Assembly (NCBI GenBank): GCA_040954595.2
Contig: CM082587.2
Coordinates: 1,922,001-1,986,000, forward strand
Reading direction: 5' to 3'
DNA length: 64,000 nucleotides
From: Balanoglossus misakiensis
Taxonomy: Eukaryota; Hemichordata
The position numbers and the translations under genes are program-made. Below the pieces are notes generated by a model. That model saw only the letters and a program-made list of their open reading frames with translations, had not been told where the DNA came from and searched no databases. Of this stretch, positions 12,901 through 25,859 are shown in pieces (the stretch's first letter is position 1; the number at the start of each line of letters is the position of its first letter).

Positions 12901-15900
12901 TGAAATTCATGGATGAAAGGTGAAATGTATTTTTTGTATGTGAAGTGTTGACAGTGGTCCTGCTGGGTTTTCCATGCAAATGTATATACTCATATTTTCA
13001 CAAACCTGTAACTTCAACACATATTGGTAGGGCTCCACCTTCCCACTGTCCATTCCGACAGATTCTATCTTGAGGCCCAAAGTTGAGATCAAAGCCATCA
13101 TCACAAGTAAAACTAGCGACTTGTTGATTGTTACCTTGTAAAGTCACACTCACTCGGCCATTTATTGGCATCTCTGGAATAGAACATTCATCTGAAATAT
13201 AAAAAAAAATTGCAAAAGGATGTGATTAATGGACAATGACATCTGTTAATCAAATGATAAATGACAGACAATACAATATTGAAAATGTTTCTCCCTCAGA
13301 GGAGTGATCAAATCCCACCAAATATTGTACTAACCCTGTTGGCAAACTGGATTCCTTGCGTCTGTGGTAGGATTAGAAACTGGCACTCTCCAAATGCCAT
13401 CTTGGCATATTTGGTTTGTGTCTCCATTGACTGGCATGTAACCATCGGTGCATCCAATTTCTATTTCAGTTTCACCATCTACCAACCTAGAATCTGCATA
13501 ACGATGGCTTTTGATGATTAAAGGTAGAGTCAACTGTGGAAGTTGACATGGTGCTGTAACAGAAAATATTTTCTATGAGTCAGATTGTTTTTGTAACTGA
13601 TAACCTCAGTCTTAATTTGGGATTTCAGAAATAAAGTTGTGGCACAAAATGTTGCCATTGGATCTGAACGCAGATCTGAAATAAATAATGAATATGTTGA
13701 TGAAAACATACCACGTTTACATCCTGGTATGTTTGGAAGGAATGAACCCTCAAAACAGGTGACTTGTTCATCTGCTGGGTCAGGTACCAGACCATCTGCA
13801 CAGGTAAATGAAATTCCCTCTCCTGATTCAAGGTAATTTCCTTGTGGGTTAATATGAGTGAGTCCATCGGCAGGTAGCAGAGTACATGATGCTGAAATGA
13901 GAAGAGTTTTAGTTTTTAATTACTTTTTTATTATTATGGATCAAAACACAACCACAGTCCCCCCTTCACCAGGAAAATGATATGAATAAAAATATCCCAG
14001 TTCACCCATGGAAATAGAAGTAAAGGTATATACACTTAAGTACGTCCACAAACCTTGAATCATATGCTCATCAAAGCTCATGCCTCTTCACCACTGGCGT
14101 TCACAGAGAATACAATGAACCCATTTCTAGTAAATATATGGTGAACATTTACCTGGTATGCAGTTAGGAAAACTGCCTATCCACCGTCCAAAAGTACACC
14201 GAATGTTCACAGAGTTTGATAAACGCCTTCCATCAATTTCATATCCCTCGTGGCAAGTATATGTAACATATTCTCCATGACTGACTTTAGAACTGTCTGT
14301 ATTTACAGCACCGTGATCTTGACTAATATCTGGTGTTATCTGACAAGAAGCTGGAAATAAATATGTTTGTTTCAGTACACTAAGTACATGTATTATTTGA
14401 CATATTGGTGCAACGATATCCAACCATAAATGGAATTAAGTTCTGGACTCCTTTGCTCGGCTAATTTCATCAAAATACTGATTTTTTTCGTTTACCAATG
14501 TCGTCTAAGTGGGCCACAACTACGATGGCAAAAGCAAATGGTAGTCAAGTCAAAATACAAACCTGGTACACATTCTGGTATTTCACCAGACCAGTCACCA
14601 AACCTACATTCAACTTGTTCTAGACCACTTATTTCATACGATGAACTTGAACAGCTAAATGTGGCAGTTGTTCCATGAAGATACGCCAAACCATCTTGAT
14701 CATCATCATCATCATAATTCACTCTTAATCGTTCTGAAGAATCTATGATAGCACAGGGTGCTGAAACAAAACATAATACCATTTTTATGCACTGCTAATT
14801 ATCAGAGATATTTTACAGGATTCAAAACTAGTTTCATATACCTTAATTATCAGCTGCCCTTGATCAGGTTGGTTCATTTAATAATATATAAGCTGTCACT
14901 CAGAATCTCACCTGGTGTACACTCTGGCAATCGCCCCCGCCATTCTCCACTTCTACAGACAACAGATGCACCTCCAATCATGTTGTAGCCCCGTCTGCAC
15001 CGAAAACCAATAGACTCTCTTGATGGTATGCTCCTCTCGTACGATGAAGTGAATTCAGCATTATCTGGCAAAGGAGGCAGTTGACAAGGCTCTGCACGGG
15101 ACAAACAAAAATTATCAGTAAAATGGTCTTGGCAATTTGGCTACTACCGGTACATGTATGTCTGAAACATCTGAACTTAAAAACAACCCACATTATACTA
15201 AACAACATTTCAAGAATTCCCATGTACACCCTGTCAAACTTTTCAGGCATTTAACAATAAAATCTCACAGATTCAAGTACATTTGTATTATTAGTGCTTC
15301 AGAAGGACCATACATTAAGAATTAATTATAAATCAATTATATTTCAAACCTTCTATGCATAGCTCTCCCTCTGGAAGCCATCTTCCTAAGTTACACTGCA
15401 GGAATCTATTATTGCCAGCAAAGATTCTTCCTGGAATGCAGCTGACCTCTGCATATGATTCATGGGGATACTGATCATCAGCATTAGCCTGACGTAAGTA
15501 CCGCACATGTCGGTATATACCATTTGCATCAGGAACACTACTGCATGGATCTGAGAATTAAACATTGTAGTGATCATAATCATGGCATCATCTAGACAGT
15601 AACCAGCATGGTTACTGTCTTTGAGATTTGAACACGAGCTTCTATGGGAGCAGATGTAGTGTGAGGCGATTGCATAAGAAAAATATGTCGCAGTACCCTA
15701 CATCTGATTTTAATCAGATTGCATAAATACATACAAACATGTACACATACACACCTACATAAATTCATTCATACACATAAGCATGCAGATACAGACAGAC
15801 AGACAGACAGACAGAGTGGACAGACAGACACTGTAATATGGTATACCTACCTTATAAAAGAAGATTATTCTACAGCTTTCTGAGATTTATCCAACAGCAC

Positions 15901-18900
15901 GTTACTTTAGTTTTTGTACAGCATGCAAAACCATAATACCATGTAATACTAGTAACTAATTTTTGTGCCTGCAAAGTCATTCAGTTTGTGAATATTGTCT
16001 TTTTTTTACCTTCCAGAAATAAACCATTTTGGAAAGCATGCTGATGTTTCTTTAAACTACATGTTTTAGTCCAGAAATTGACCCAATCCAGATTTTTCAA
16101 AGTTTTTGTTGTTGTCAGGTTTATGTCCTGGGGTCCGGTGTACAAATGAAATATGGGTAGAATAAGCACATGCATGTGTGTCAGTTGAAAGACAACAAAA
16201 GACAAACAAAAACACAAATCAACTCATCAGAGTCCATCTCACTCACAGCCTTGCTGACAAGCAAATTCACAAACTTACACAAAGTGTTAGCATATAACAG
16301 ATTAATTAATACAACATCAAATATTTAAGCAATAAAACACCCCCAGCCATGGTATACCACGAGATTTTGACCAGTTCACGACATATACGCACGAGCGATA
16401 GCGAGTGCGTATATGGAGTTGAACTGGTCAAAATCGAGTGATATACCATGGCTGGGGGTGTTTTATTGCTATTATATTATGCCAGTATATTGAAACTTTG
16501 CATAAAACATTTTAAAAAGGCATTTTCTTTGACTATGATATATGACTGTGGTATATGGCTAATATATCACGGTCACGTGTCGTGTCTCGACCAATCAAAT
16601 AGCGTGATTTACACCATCAATATACTGGTATAATATAATACATCATATCAACCCCCCCCCCCCCCCTTACAAAAATGTTCTATTAAGTTCAATAGCATTC
16701 TATTTTGACAATAGAACTCAACAGATAAAGGGTCCAAATAGAGAAATCTATAGAAATTCTATAAACTTCTATAGAAATTCAAAACTTCTAAAGAAATTCT
16801 ACAGATGGCAGCAGAACATTTTTGTAAGGGCTTTTAGCACATGTACAAAAACTTCATACAAGAGATCTTCCTGTGGGAAATGTACATTGTAAATTCATGA
16901 TTCCTCTGTCAATCAATGAAATTTTCTTTGACATAAACAGAAGGCTTGAGTTTGCAAGTGACGACCTGGAAGACATCGGCATGCAAACATTAAAGGAACT
17001 CAAACTGTGCATGTCAGTGAGGGTTTCCAGCATGCAAACACCACACTCTTTCTGATCAGCGGTAAAGACAGGAGGGGCAACACATTTGAAAGATGACATC
17101 ATGCATGCAACATCATCATCATCATCACAGTGCAATGTACAATTAGAACAAACTAGAAACCATGCCTTCATATGCCAATGATTGTTGTTGTCACAATGGA
17201 AGAAAATCTCAATTGATACATGACAGTACATATGCATGTCAAACTACGACAATTCAATCATGGTTCAGTTCTTTATGAAATCAAAAGTATAGAAGTATAG
17301 TTACTATCCATTTCCAGATTTCGGTAACGGTAAATGAAATCTACTGATTTCTCACATGTTATGAAAAAACTCCTAGCAACATCAGGTTTAATACAGTTAC
17401 TGTAATTTTTCTAAAATGCATTAAATATTACCAATACAATGACAACTGATTTCCTTTGAAAATCAGCAGGGAATTTGCACTTTCCCAGGTAAATTTATAT
17501 AAATATAAAATACATACAAAATGTATGTTAAACATGTAAATGTTAGGCCATTGAACCAAGGCTACAATATGTGGCACTCTTTTGATAAATGCATTGGGTC
17601 TATTATAGCAAATATGACAACATCTTTTTTTGTTGGTACACCACATTTGTGGAGTTTGTTGGAACACAAACTTTACTGCAAAAGAATTCAGTTATCAGTA
17701 AATATATGTTGAATTTCTACTATTTGTAATTCTGTTCCTATCAGTGCATACATTAGACTGAGAAGCAAAATGTGGCATATTCTTTTCAAGAAATAAGCTG
17801 GAAATAAATAAATAACAACAATTAAAAATATAGCTGCAAGCAGCGATGACGGGCCCAAGCTTAAGCCGAAGGTCAAAGGTCATAAGCGGTCACCCGAAAT
17901 TTGGGCAAGAAATTTGACCCCATACTGGTCCGTGTCCCACAAGAACAAAATCTCTAGCCCTATTGGTTCGCCCACAATTAGGTATGCGCATAATTAATGA
18001 GATAAAGTGTAAGGCTCCATCAGGAGTTCCATCCCTCAAAATGCCAAGGCTGTATCTGCTGTGGATGCCGAGATATGGTAAAGTAGGTCAAAGGTCACCT
18101 GAGGTCACCCAAAATTTGGGCAAAAAATTTTGACCCCATACTTGTCCATGTTCAGCATAAATCAAACCTCTAGCCCTATTGGTTAGCCTGGAATTAGGTA
18201 TGCACATAATTAATGAGATAAGCAGGTGTCACAGGTGACCCCAATTTTGGCTTTTCAATTTTAGTCCCAACCCTCCAAACGCCAAGTCTGTAACTGCTCT
18301 GGATGCGGAGATATAGGAAAGTAGGTCAGAGGTCACCTGAGGTCACCCAAAATTTGGGCAATTTTTTTTAACCCCATACTGGTCCATGTCCCACAAGCAC
18401 GAAACCTCTAGCCCTATTGGCTAGCCTGGAATTAGGTATGCACATAATTAATGAGATATGCAGGTGTCACAGGTGACCCCCATTTTGGCTTTTCAACTTT
18501 AGTCCCAACCCTCCAAACGCCAAGTCTGTACCTGCTGTGGATGCCGAGATATAGGAAAGTAGGTCAAAGGTCACCTGAGGTCACCCGAAATTTGGGCAAG
18601 AAATTTTGACCCTATACTGGTCCATGTCCCACAAGAACGAAACCTCTAGCCCTCTTAGTTAGCCCAGAATTAGGTATGCACATAATTAATGAGTTAAGCA
18701 GGTGTTACAGGTGAGCCTAAACTTGTGCCTTTTATTTTGGTGCTATTGTGCTCACTGACCAATAGACAGTCACTGTACAGGACTATTGCACAGACCTGAA
18801 TTCCACAATAAGACATAGACATAGCTTAACCATAGAGGTATAATTAAAGGTATAAATTTAATAAAAAAATTAATATAAAAAAATCGGTCGATTTTTCATA

Positions 18901-21900
18901 TGATTTTTTTTCGCTTAAAATTATTGACAAATGCTAGGCTAGCTGCACACCAAAGTTGGAGATGGTCGGCCTAACAGATTTTGAGATATGTATGCATATT
19001 TATCCAAAATACGATGTGGTCATAGCTTTACTATGTAAAGTATAGGCCGATGGCTTGGGCGAAAAAATATGAAAAATAATACTTAAAAATCTTCTTCTTA
19101 AAATTGACATGGCCTATGGCCTTGACATTTGGCATGTAGAACCCTGGCTATATGGCCCACAAAGTATCTTAACAGAATTTTGATATCTCCATTCATATGC
19201 AAATTAGGCCGATTTGAAAATTTTGCCCATATATGGTCATCAGGTCACGTGACTAATTAAACATTCACAAGGGTACAGCACTAGCTCTCATTGGCCTGCA
19301 CCATTGTGCCAAGTTTGTAATTGGTAGGTTTAGCCGTTTTCCAGATCTAGCTGGCCGAAAAAACTGCACAAGAAAAAAAAGAAGAAGAAGTAGAAGAAAA
19401 ACCAGGATAATAACAATAGGGCCCAAGCGCTGCATGCGCTTGGGCCCTAATAACAGTGATATACATAATGACTTTCTGCATAAGTGATACACTGTCAAAA
19501 ATCTCTTTTTAAGTGATTAATTTCAAACAGTATCTCACACTAACATATGGAGAATGTTCCCATGGCAGAGTTAAACTCTGACAGTATCTTAATTTTTTCC
19601 ACCATAAAGTTTCCACTTTGGAGCATCTAAGTTAGAATCCAAACATTAACTAGGACCACTGTCAAAATAAGTGAATTGCAATTCATTTTGTTAAATTGCT
19701 CAAACTGTCATCTAAATCAGTTCTAAAACAAGGATCTCTGCGATGAAAATGACAAAAGTCATTGGAAGAATTGCAACGGACGCAAAAACAGTCACTGCTC
19801 CAGCACAAGCAACATCTGTACACTGGTTTTTCTTTGAACTGAAATCATTCCCATCGGAAACAATGCTTTTACTACCAGTCTTCTCGGCTTTCACACAGAT
19901 CTTTGTAAGATTTTTGCAGACAATGCCAGTCAGGTTTACTGCCAGGGATATGTTAGCAGTAAGCAATGTATCAGTTGCAGAACTGTTGTCACTGACGTAA
20001 TCATGAAAAGGGTGGAGTGCTACTTCGCCGATGTTTCCAACAATCTTAAAATCATCAGAGGTCACATACACGACAAGTGTCCAGTTGTGAAGGTGTTCAC
20101 GCAAGGCATCCAGTGAAGACAAGACAACTTCAAGACCAAGAGCATAACCACCACCAGGTATGAAGATTTTATCTTGGGGCGCAATAATCGTCATATTGTT
20201 GATCTTGATAGCAAATGTGTCAACTCTTGTGTCTGTAATCTTGGGATCTTTGGTGGTAGCCAGGGCTTCTCCAGTGTAATTGGTAGATGGAGCCACTGGT
20301 TTGATGCAATTAGTTGGTGGTAAACACAGAGACACCGAACATCGGCAAAAAGGAACAAAAACTTCTTGTCTACTCATTGCATACAAACTGGTATAGAGAA
20401 GATTTCTCAGTGTGTAGTACTGCCTCTTGAATATAGATTTCAAATGTTACATATTTTGAAAATCTGTGTTTCTTACTATTACTCCTGACCTCAAGAACCA
20501 ATAGCGCTTAGCTTAATTGAGCTCACAAAAAACAAGTTTAATAAAGTACCTAGGGTAAATGTGTATTCCTATTAGGTTGGGTATTGCCCTTCTCACATAG
20601 AAATTCATACTGTATACAACACTAATGCACCAGTAACTGAACGAATAAGTTAAAACACTCACCTGGATTACAAACTGTCTGATTCTGAGTCCACTGACCT
20701 TCGTCACAGATATTTCTGTCGTCACCAAAAAGAGTGTATCCCTGGTTACAGCTAAATTTACGTTGAGTCCACTGTATGAGATCATTTGCCCTTGGATTAC
20801 TGAATCTATTGCCATTTGCATCCAGAAATGTCACTGATCCATGTTCAATATAGGTATCAAATGGACACTGACCTGTGAAAATGACATCAAATCACACAAT
20901 TTACATATAACTTGTATTCTTCTCGACATGAACTAATTAAACTTCTTCTTGGTTCAGTAAAATTGAAACAGGCTGTGTAGTTTTAATGGTGAGAATGATT
21001 CCACAATGTGTATGCCAAAACAATGTATCCTGATGTTGATTGCACAGTGAAACAACTGACATAAATGCAAACACCATCTAAATTTAATTTACTGATTATT
21101 TAACAATTTACTTACGAGCTCTACAGGTAGTTGAACCTCGCGGAGTCCAATTTCCATACCAGCATAGCCTAGTCTGTTCACCATTAAGAAAGTAACCCCT
21201 ATCACAGGTGTAAGTGACGTGTGTGTTGTGTGGCACGGTGATCCGCGTTTTATCTTGGTTTGTACGTCCATTGATTGGCTCTCGCAGAAGTAGGCAGGGT
21301 CCTACAAATCAATACATTGACAGAAAACAGACTGTGACTACATCATCTACTGCAAAAAATCCCTCACATAATGGTTAAGACAAAATATAACACACAAACT
21401 AAAGTTTACTTTATTTAAGTATGTCTGTGAAGAAGAAAAAAACTGAAAAAGTAACTTGGATCTTTCAGAACCCATTTTCTTACAGAATAACTAACTCCTA
21501 ACAAAGCAGACAAAACATTCGTATCTTCTCCTTGCATGGAGCTAAACCTTGTGATCAACACTATCTAACACAACTTGTAAATGTAACAGTTTACACAAAT
21601 TTTTGATCACTATCTTTGTACTCTCTCTTTCTCTACTTTTTTCTGATTGGTCAGGCTGTCTTACAAAGATAAATTTGTCAGTATGTGTAATCTCTGATGT
21701 TTATAGATGTATCATATAGTCTTTAGATATGTATTCTTGACTGCAATGTTGTTTGTTGATGGACTGAAATGCACTGTACAATAGGGATTTTTTTTCTCAT
21801 TGTGAAATACACCCATTAGACCCAAAAACACCCATGTACCAACTGACTGTGGTCTGAACTTACTCGCATCACATGTGGGAAAGTTTTGCCAAGTGCCATT

Positions 21901-24900
21901 GTAACAACTTGTAGATTCTTCTTGGCTAAGATCATATCCTGAACGACAACGGATATCAAGAGTCGTTTCATGAACCACACTTGTGCCTTGTCTTAGGTTG
22001 CCTCGGTAAAAACCATTGGCCGGTGGTGCGCCAACAACGCACATTTCTGTAGACAAAATGTTGGAAAGAAGCAGTATTAAAATGTGCAACATTAGACAGA
22101 TGTTCTTTGGCTACTTTAATTTTATAGGGACATCTGTTATTAAGCCCCAGAATAAAAGGGTTATAATTACAGAATTAATAAGGTAAACAGCATCAACTTA
22201 CTCCAACACTTTGGAGTTGGACTTGACCAGGTTTCATCTTCTTGACAGTAAGTTGATCTGCTCCCAACCAAAACTGCTCCCGAGTTGCATTCAAAGATTA
22301 TGACTGTACGAAAACCAAAGGAATCTCTGTCTATGTAGCCATTCCAGATTGGCTCCGGTGGTCCACAGTTGATTGCTGTGATAAAAATATGATATCGTTT
22401 ACATTAGCTAATGTACCTTCTCAAAACATTATTTATATGCATCGGCATTCATCCATGATTTATTAAGACACTTCATTTATGGAATTCACACAGGGACCAT
22501 CAAGATGTTTCTGAAACGTCTCAGGTCAAATACTGGCATAATTATTATGCGTGAACGGTTAAAGTTGTCCTGAAACGTTTCAGATGCCAGACCAAAGCTG
22601 GTGTAAGGATTAAAATGATTTAAATTACCTCTACAAGATGGCTCCGCCCCACTCCACGTCCCATCAGCTTGACAAGTCCTGTATTCTGAGCCAACTAATT
22701 TGTAACCCTCATTGCAATGGAAGCGAACTTCTTCGTTGTACGTAAACCGGGAGCCAAACGAGCTACCATCTTCTGGTGCAAACTGTCGTGAACAGGTCAC
22801 CGCTATACAAAAGAAATTTTGGATATAATTAGCATTGAAAATGAGATAGGAGTCATACTGTCCAAGTCATTAAACATTTCATTTCCATTAATTTTCCCAT
22901 TGTATTTTTGTTGTTGTTGTTGTTTTCTTTGGGGGGGGGCGATCAATACTTTAAGCAGGAGTGACTGAACAGTAGTTTTGTCTCTTTTTCAATATCACAA
23001 GTAACTACATAAATTTTCCATGACTTTTTGTGGTGTAAAATTTCAGCTTTCCAGGAGTTGTTCAATATTACATGGCTTTCCAGCAGGCCATCGGCTGGCA
23101 ATGGTGATGACCTCCCCACATGTTTTTTTAAGCAGAAAGAATATAAAACCTGGGCTTCCACTCACGTCTGCATTCAGGTGGACTGTTACTCCACTGTTGG
23201 TTTGTCTGGCATGATCTGTACTCTCGTCCAAATAAAGTATATCCAGTGTTACACTCATAGTAGACACGATTTGGGAATGTGAAGACACTTCCTATTCTCC
23301 TTGCATTAGGAATGTCACCTGGATTTCCACAGCTTTTAGCTGAAAATGAAATAAAAATGCGCAAATAAAGTAAAATGTAATTTTCCTTCCATTTGAAGTA
23401 AACTGAATTAAGTGGCCTATATTTTTATAGAGTATCTTTTTTGAATGCGCCCTCAACGACCATTTAGAATGAAACATTTGTTTCTTAGTTGTATATTTGA
23501 CATGTTAATTTCCAATATTGTCAAAAATATGCCAATTTTTATAAGCCAATAAATCATTTCACAGTCTCAATTCACAAGAAATCAAAACAGTCTCTTGAAT
23601 CTGAAATAATGAGCAGTTTGGAGTATACTTTGACCAACGTAAACTACTTACGCATGCATTCTAAGTCTAAAGGAGTCCATTGACCATTGGCCAAACAGCG
23701 GCTGACAGATAAACCACGCCGGAAGTAACCACTGTTACAACTATAGACAATTCTGTCACCAACATCATAAGCGTTCTGCCGTCCGTCATGACGAGCATTG
23801 TCGAAATCCACTGGTTGACCGCACGATGCTGATGTCAAAAAGAGGAGAGATACAAGCATGAGTTTATTGAGCATTTATCCTGTGTCAAATATCACACCAA
23901 GTTTAGAAGTGCAAATTTTGCATATCATGTGTTATGTATGTGCACAATCTCTTAGATAACTTCTCGGAGACTTCCAACTTCATTCAAGAATTTACAAGTT
24001 TAAAGGACTAGGCTTCGACATTTACCATCAATAACACATGTGGGAGGCGTTCCACTCCATTCTCTGTTTCCTTGGCAATGAATCTCTGAATCTCCATTCT
24101 GTGACACTCTGTATCCATCTTCACATGAAAATGTCACCACAGTACCAAACACTCTAGTATTCTCATCAGGCTCAATCCTACCATTCTCCAGCAGTTCCAA
24201 TCGAGGACAATTCGCAGCTAAATTAAAGCAGAAAGCGACAGATCAGACCAGATTAACCCTTCCACCACCATGGTTCAGTCCAAATGCATTGTTTCCTATG
24301 GTAAGGTTGGACCTCTATATGGGGAACTGGGGTGAAAGGGTTAATTAATAAAATGAAAACAGAAAAAATAATTAAATTTCATGGCTATACAACATGAGTA
24401 AAAATTCGGAAAATGACAATATTTCCAATTCTGAGTGGTCCATTTTACAGTCTGAAAAGCAGCTAATCTTTGATAAAATAAAGTGTTCCAACAATTAACT
24501 TTGTAAATGGCGTAGGCCAGTTTATGATCAGTGGTAATATAACTTACCTGGATTAACACAGCTCATTCCACATACATCATCACAGAGACAACGTTTATCT
24601 CCTGAACAGTTGGCATCTGATGAACATGCCTTGCTGCATCTGTCACTAGCAGCTGAACCTGAGAGCTTTCTCGGACAAGTGTTACCACCTGAAAAAAAAT
24701 AGTAAAGAATGTTTAAAAAGAATATTTTTAGTAAGCAGCATGAGTTGATTACTTTACCATTCGATCATTCCATTCTTTTCTTTCAATTTTTTGTCCAATT
24801 TTCTTTAAATTTATTTCAGATTCAAAAATTTCCCAAAACACAAAATGACCATTATTTATAGTACATTGATTTACAGTCATATTTTTACTCAGGAATTCAT

Positions 24901-25859
24901 GGGGGCCAACTGTCTGGGAATTAACAGCCTGTTTAAGACAAAGTGAAATAAATACAAAAATAAATAAATTCCAAATACAACTTATTCCTTCAATTTTTGC
25001 ATTTTTGAAATTGGAAATCTGTGTAAAACAGGGTTCGAAGAAAAGTGAAGTCATATCCTTCTGAGCTGTGGCCAAGGACTCCACAATAATATATACTTGT
25101 ATAGTTCTTGGCCACAAGGATTGTTCATTGATCAGCAGTGAGCTGATAGCGATTTGTTTTGTATCATGGTCACTGCCTACATAAATTTGCGACATGAACC
25201 AGGGCATGACCATGTAAACACTTCTGAGTAAATGTTTACATTTTCTTGTGGTTGAACATTACTATTCTCTGTAGCATTCCACCCTTAGAGTTAGACTGTT
25301 CTGCCAAAAACACACGTATGTGATTATCAATATTATGTGTCTGTCGACCCAGGTCTCGGGGTTCAGGCGATGGGGCACTCGTTGAAGGAGCAGGAATGAA
25401 GCTGTGACCGAGATGCGCGTTTACAGTGACAGTCGGGTTGCCCATACTTATATGTAGCAATCGGGTGCACAATTTGCTACATGTACATATATACATTAAA
25501 AGCCATGTTCATTGCATGTTCATTGCGTGAAACATTTAATGTGAAATGTCTAGCTAATAAATAAAGCAGTCAGTGGACTTTCATATTTACAAGACCTTCG
25601 TTTCCTCACATCACAAGTATGTAAGTTTCAATGCTGGACGATAAAATGATTTAATGGGAAAACAATTGACGCACGCAGGATGACCTGTTTATATATATAG
25701 TCTATATGTTTCTATAATTAATTACACGAAGTGTCAGAAAACAGACTGTAATCTATCGTTTTAAAAAATACGTTATAACTTACCGACTGTTGTCGATTGT
25801 GAATGGACTGCTGACAAAATGCTGAGTACATACACAGCCACAAGCCCCGAGATCACCAT
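8311..25859 (-). CDS. Gene A: secreted WAP-sushi(19)-Ig-Kazal-NTR protein, probable complement-type regulator
   Basis: This 26-exon gene encodes 1619 aa. The ATG at 25859 is followed by a clear signal peptide; the stop is TAG at 8313-8311. Domain order: signal peptide (1-22), WAP-like four-disulfide module (26-72), CCP1-17 (73-1164), Ig (1165-1264), CCP18-19 (1265-1387), Kazal/follistatin-like (1388-1462), acidic linker (1463-1480), NTR (1481-1619). Nearly every module is one exon with phase-1 introns at both ends, the usual pattern of shuffled extracellular modules. Sushi arrays of this kind occur in complement regulators and receptors; WAP, Kazal and NTR occur together in WFIKKN proteins. 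It is divergent to the factor B-like gene Bf1, with 859 bp between the two ATGs. No transmembrane segment is present in the long form, so it should be secreted. Function is inferred. Three donors are the weak GTTTG type (after the exons at 15350, 14563 and 13006). Confidence 0.88.
10082..11467 (-). CDS. Gene A exons 20-22: Ig domain, CCP18 and CCP19
   Basis: Exon 20 (11168-11467) is a whole 100-residue Ig-like domain in one exon: the first cysteine in LDCRS, the core Trp in LTWYRG, and the second cysteine in SGTYTCW. It is followed by CCP18 (10528-10722, Cys pattern QCP to PTCQ) and CCP19 (10082-10255). In gene B the two Ig domains are each split over two exons, so the Ig exon structures differ between the paralogues. 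Confidence 0.87.
11687..15550 (-). CDS. Gene A exons 11-19: sushi domains CCP9-CCP17
   Basis: Nine one-exon domains: 15350-15550, 14912-15091, 14563-14760, 14153-14350, 13712-13891, 13335-13553, 13006-13191, 12304-12522 and 11687-11911. They are longer and more divergent (60-75 residues) than CCP1-8. CCP11 carries an acidic Asp run between Cys1 and Cys2 encoded by an ATC microsatellite. CCP16 has a PSDEKAC lead-in, and CCP17 starts SCEC, with an extra cysteine near Cys1. All edges are phase 1. The weaker donors (GTTTG, GTTAGT) cluster in this block. Confidence 0.86.
15687..15722. repeat. Dispersed repeat fragment with an 18-bp palindrome
   Basis: The text cgcagtaccctacatctgat followed by tttaatcagattg is found in reverse orientation at 31830-31862, in the penultimate intron of Bf1. 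Both copies hold the palindrome atctgattttaatcagat. Confidence 0.55.
15790..15830. repeat. ACAG microsatellite
   Basis: Tandem acag units with one interruption (agtgga). Intron of gene A. Confidence 0.85.
16328..16470. repeat. 143-bp near-perfect hairpin (foldback element)
   Basis: The left arm from agcaataaaacacccccagc mirrors the right arm ending in gctgggggtgttttattgct; the centre is near cgagcgatagcg at about 16399. Pairing runs almost the full length with a few mismatches. It lies in the long intron of gene A and has no coding potential. Confidence 0.85.
16665..16829. repeat. 165-bp MITE with 17-bp perfect terminal inverted repeats
   Basis: The left end ccttacaaaaatgttct (16665-16681) is the exact reverse complement of agaacatttttgtaagg (16813-16829). 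The interior is a series of ctatagaaattct-like direct repeats; a fragment of similar text occurs near 42460-42505. A C15 run abuts the left end. Confidence 0.8.
17831..19449. repeat. 1.6-kb repetitive element with four internal units of about 238 bp
   Basis: It begins tagctgcaagcagcgatgac and ends in a 29-bp palindrome (gggcccaagcgc, tgcat, gcgcttgggccc). The first half holds four tandem units, with the motif gtcaccc-aaatttgggc at about 17889, 18103, 18341 and 18579. The second half contains no tandem copies. It lies in the long intron after CCP8 of gene A. There is no coding capacity, so it is a non-autonomous or decayed element. Confidence 0.7.
19712..20295 (-). CDS. Possible alternative last exon of gene A: novel glycosylated domain with hydrophobic tail
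   Basis: An open frame of 243 codons covers 19712-20443 on the minus strand. An acceptor CAAACCAG preceded by a long pyrimidine-rich stretch gives an exon edge at 20295; splicing from CCP8 (phase 1) enters this frame exactly, adding 193 aa before TAG at 19714-19712. The product would be 756 aa: signal peptide, WAP, 8 CCPs, then this domain. It contains seven N-glycosylation sequons (NYT, NMT, NWT, NSS, NIS, NLT, NLT) and four cysteines, and ends in about 26 hydrophobic residues without a basic cytoplasmic tail, as in a GPI-anchor signal. I do not recognise the domain. It could instead be an independent or nested gene, but its frame lacks a clean start with a signal peptide. Confidence 0.5.
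20663..24217 (-). CDS. Gene A exons 3-10: sushi domains CCP1-CCP8
   Basis: Eight consecutive one-exon sushi domains: 24026-24217, 23652-23828, 23166-23339, 22629-22802, 22202-22375, 21864-22046, 21116-21301 and 20663-20872. Each has four cysteines, an aromatic or hydrophobic residue before Cys2 (for example FSCEDGY, FHCNEGY), and the late Trp (WSG-type) before Cys4. All exons are multiples of three and phase 1 at both ends, so any of them can be skipped or joined without breaking the frame. After CCP8 comes a 5.1-kb intron holding a possible alternative last exon and several repeats. Confidence 0.9.
24253..24344. repeat. TTAA-flanked MITE, family 1, copy 1
   Basis: About 92 bp bounded by TTAACCCTT and AAGGGTTAA, with the internal text catggttcagtccaaa and gtaaggttggacctct. 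The same element recurs at 43980-44072 (reverse), 58352-58442, 58733-58822 and partly at 61340-61395. TTAA ends suggest a piggyBac-type non-autonomous element. Confidence 0.75.
24548..25859 (-). CDS. Gene A exons 1-2: signal peptide and WAP-like module
   Basis: Exon 1 (25784-25859) starts at ATG 25859 and encodes [20 protein letters not shown], a typical signal peptide, then ends in phase 1 at a GTAAGT donor. Exon 2 (24548-24688) encodes 47 residues with eight cysteines in the WAP order, ending with the CG-x-SC signature. In place of the usual adjacent Cys pair it has Cys-Leu-Cys. Gene B carries the same Cys-Leu-Cys variant in its matching exon, which links the two genes by descent. WAP domains are small serine-protease inhibitors or structural modules; inhibition cannot be judged here. 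Confidence 0.85.
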
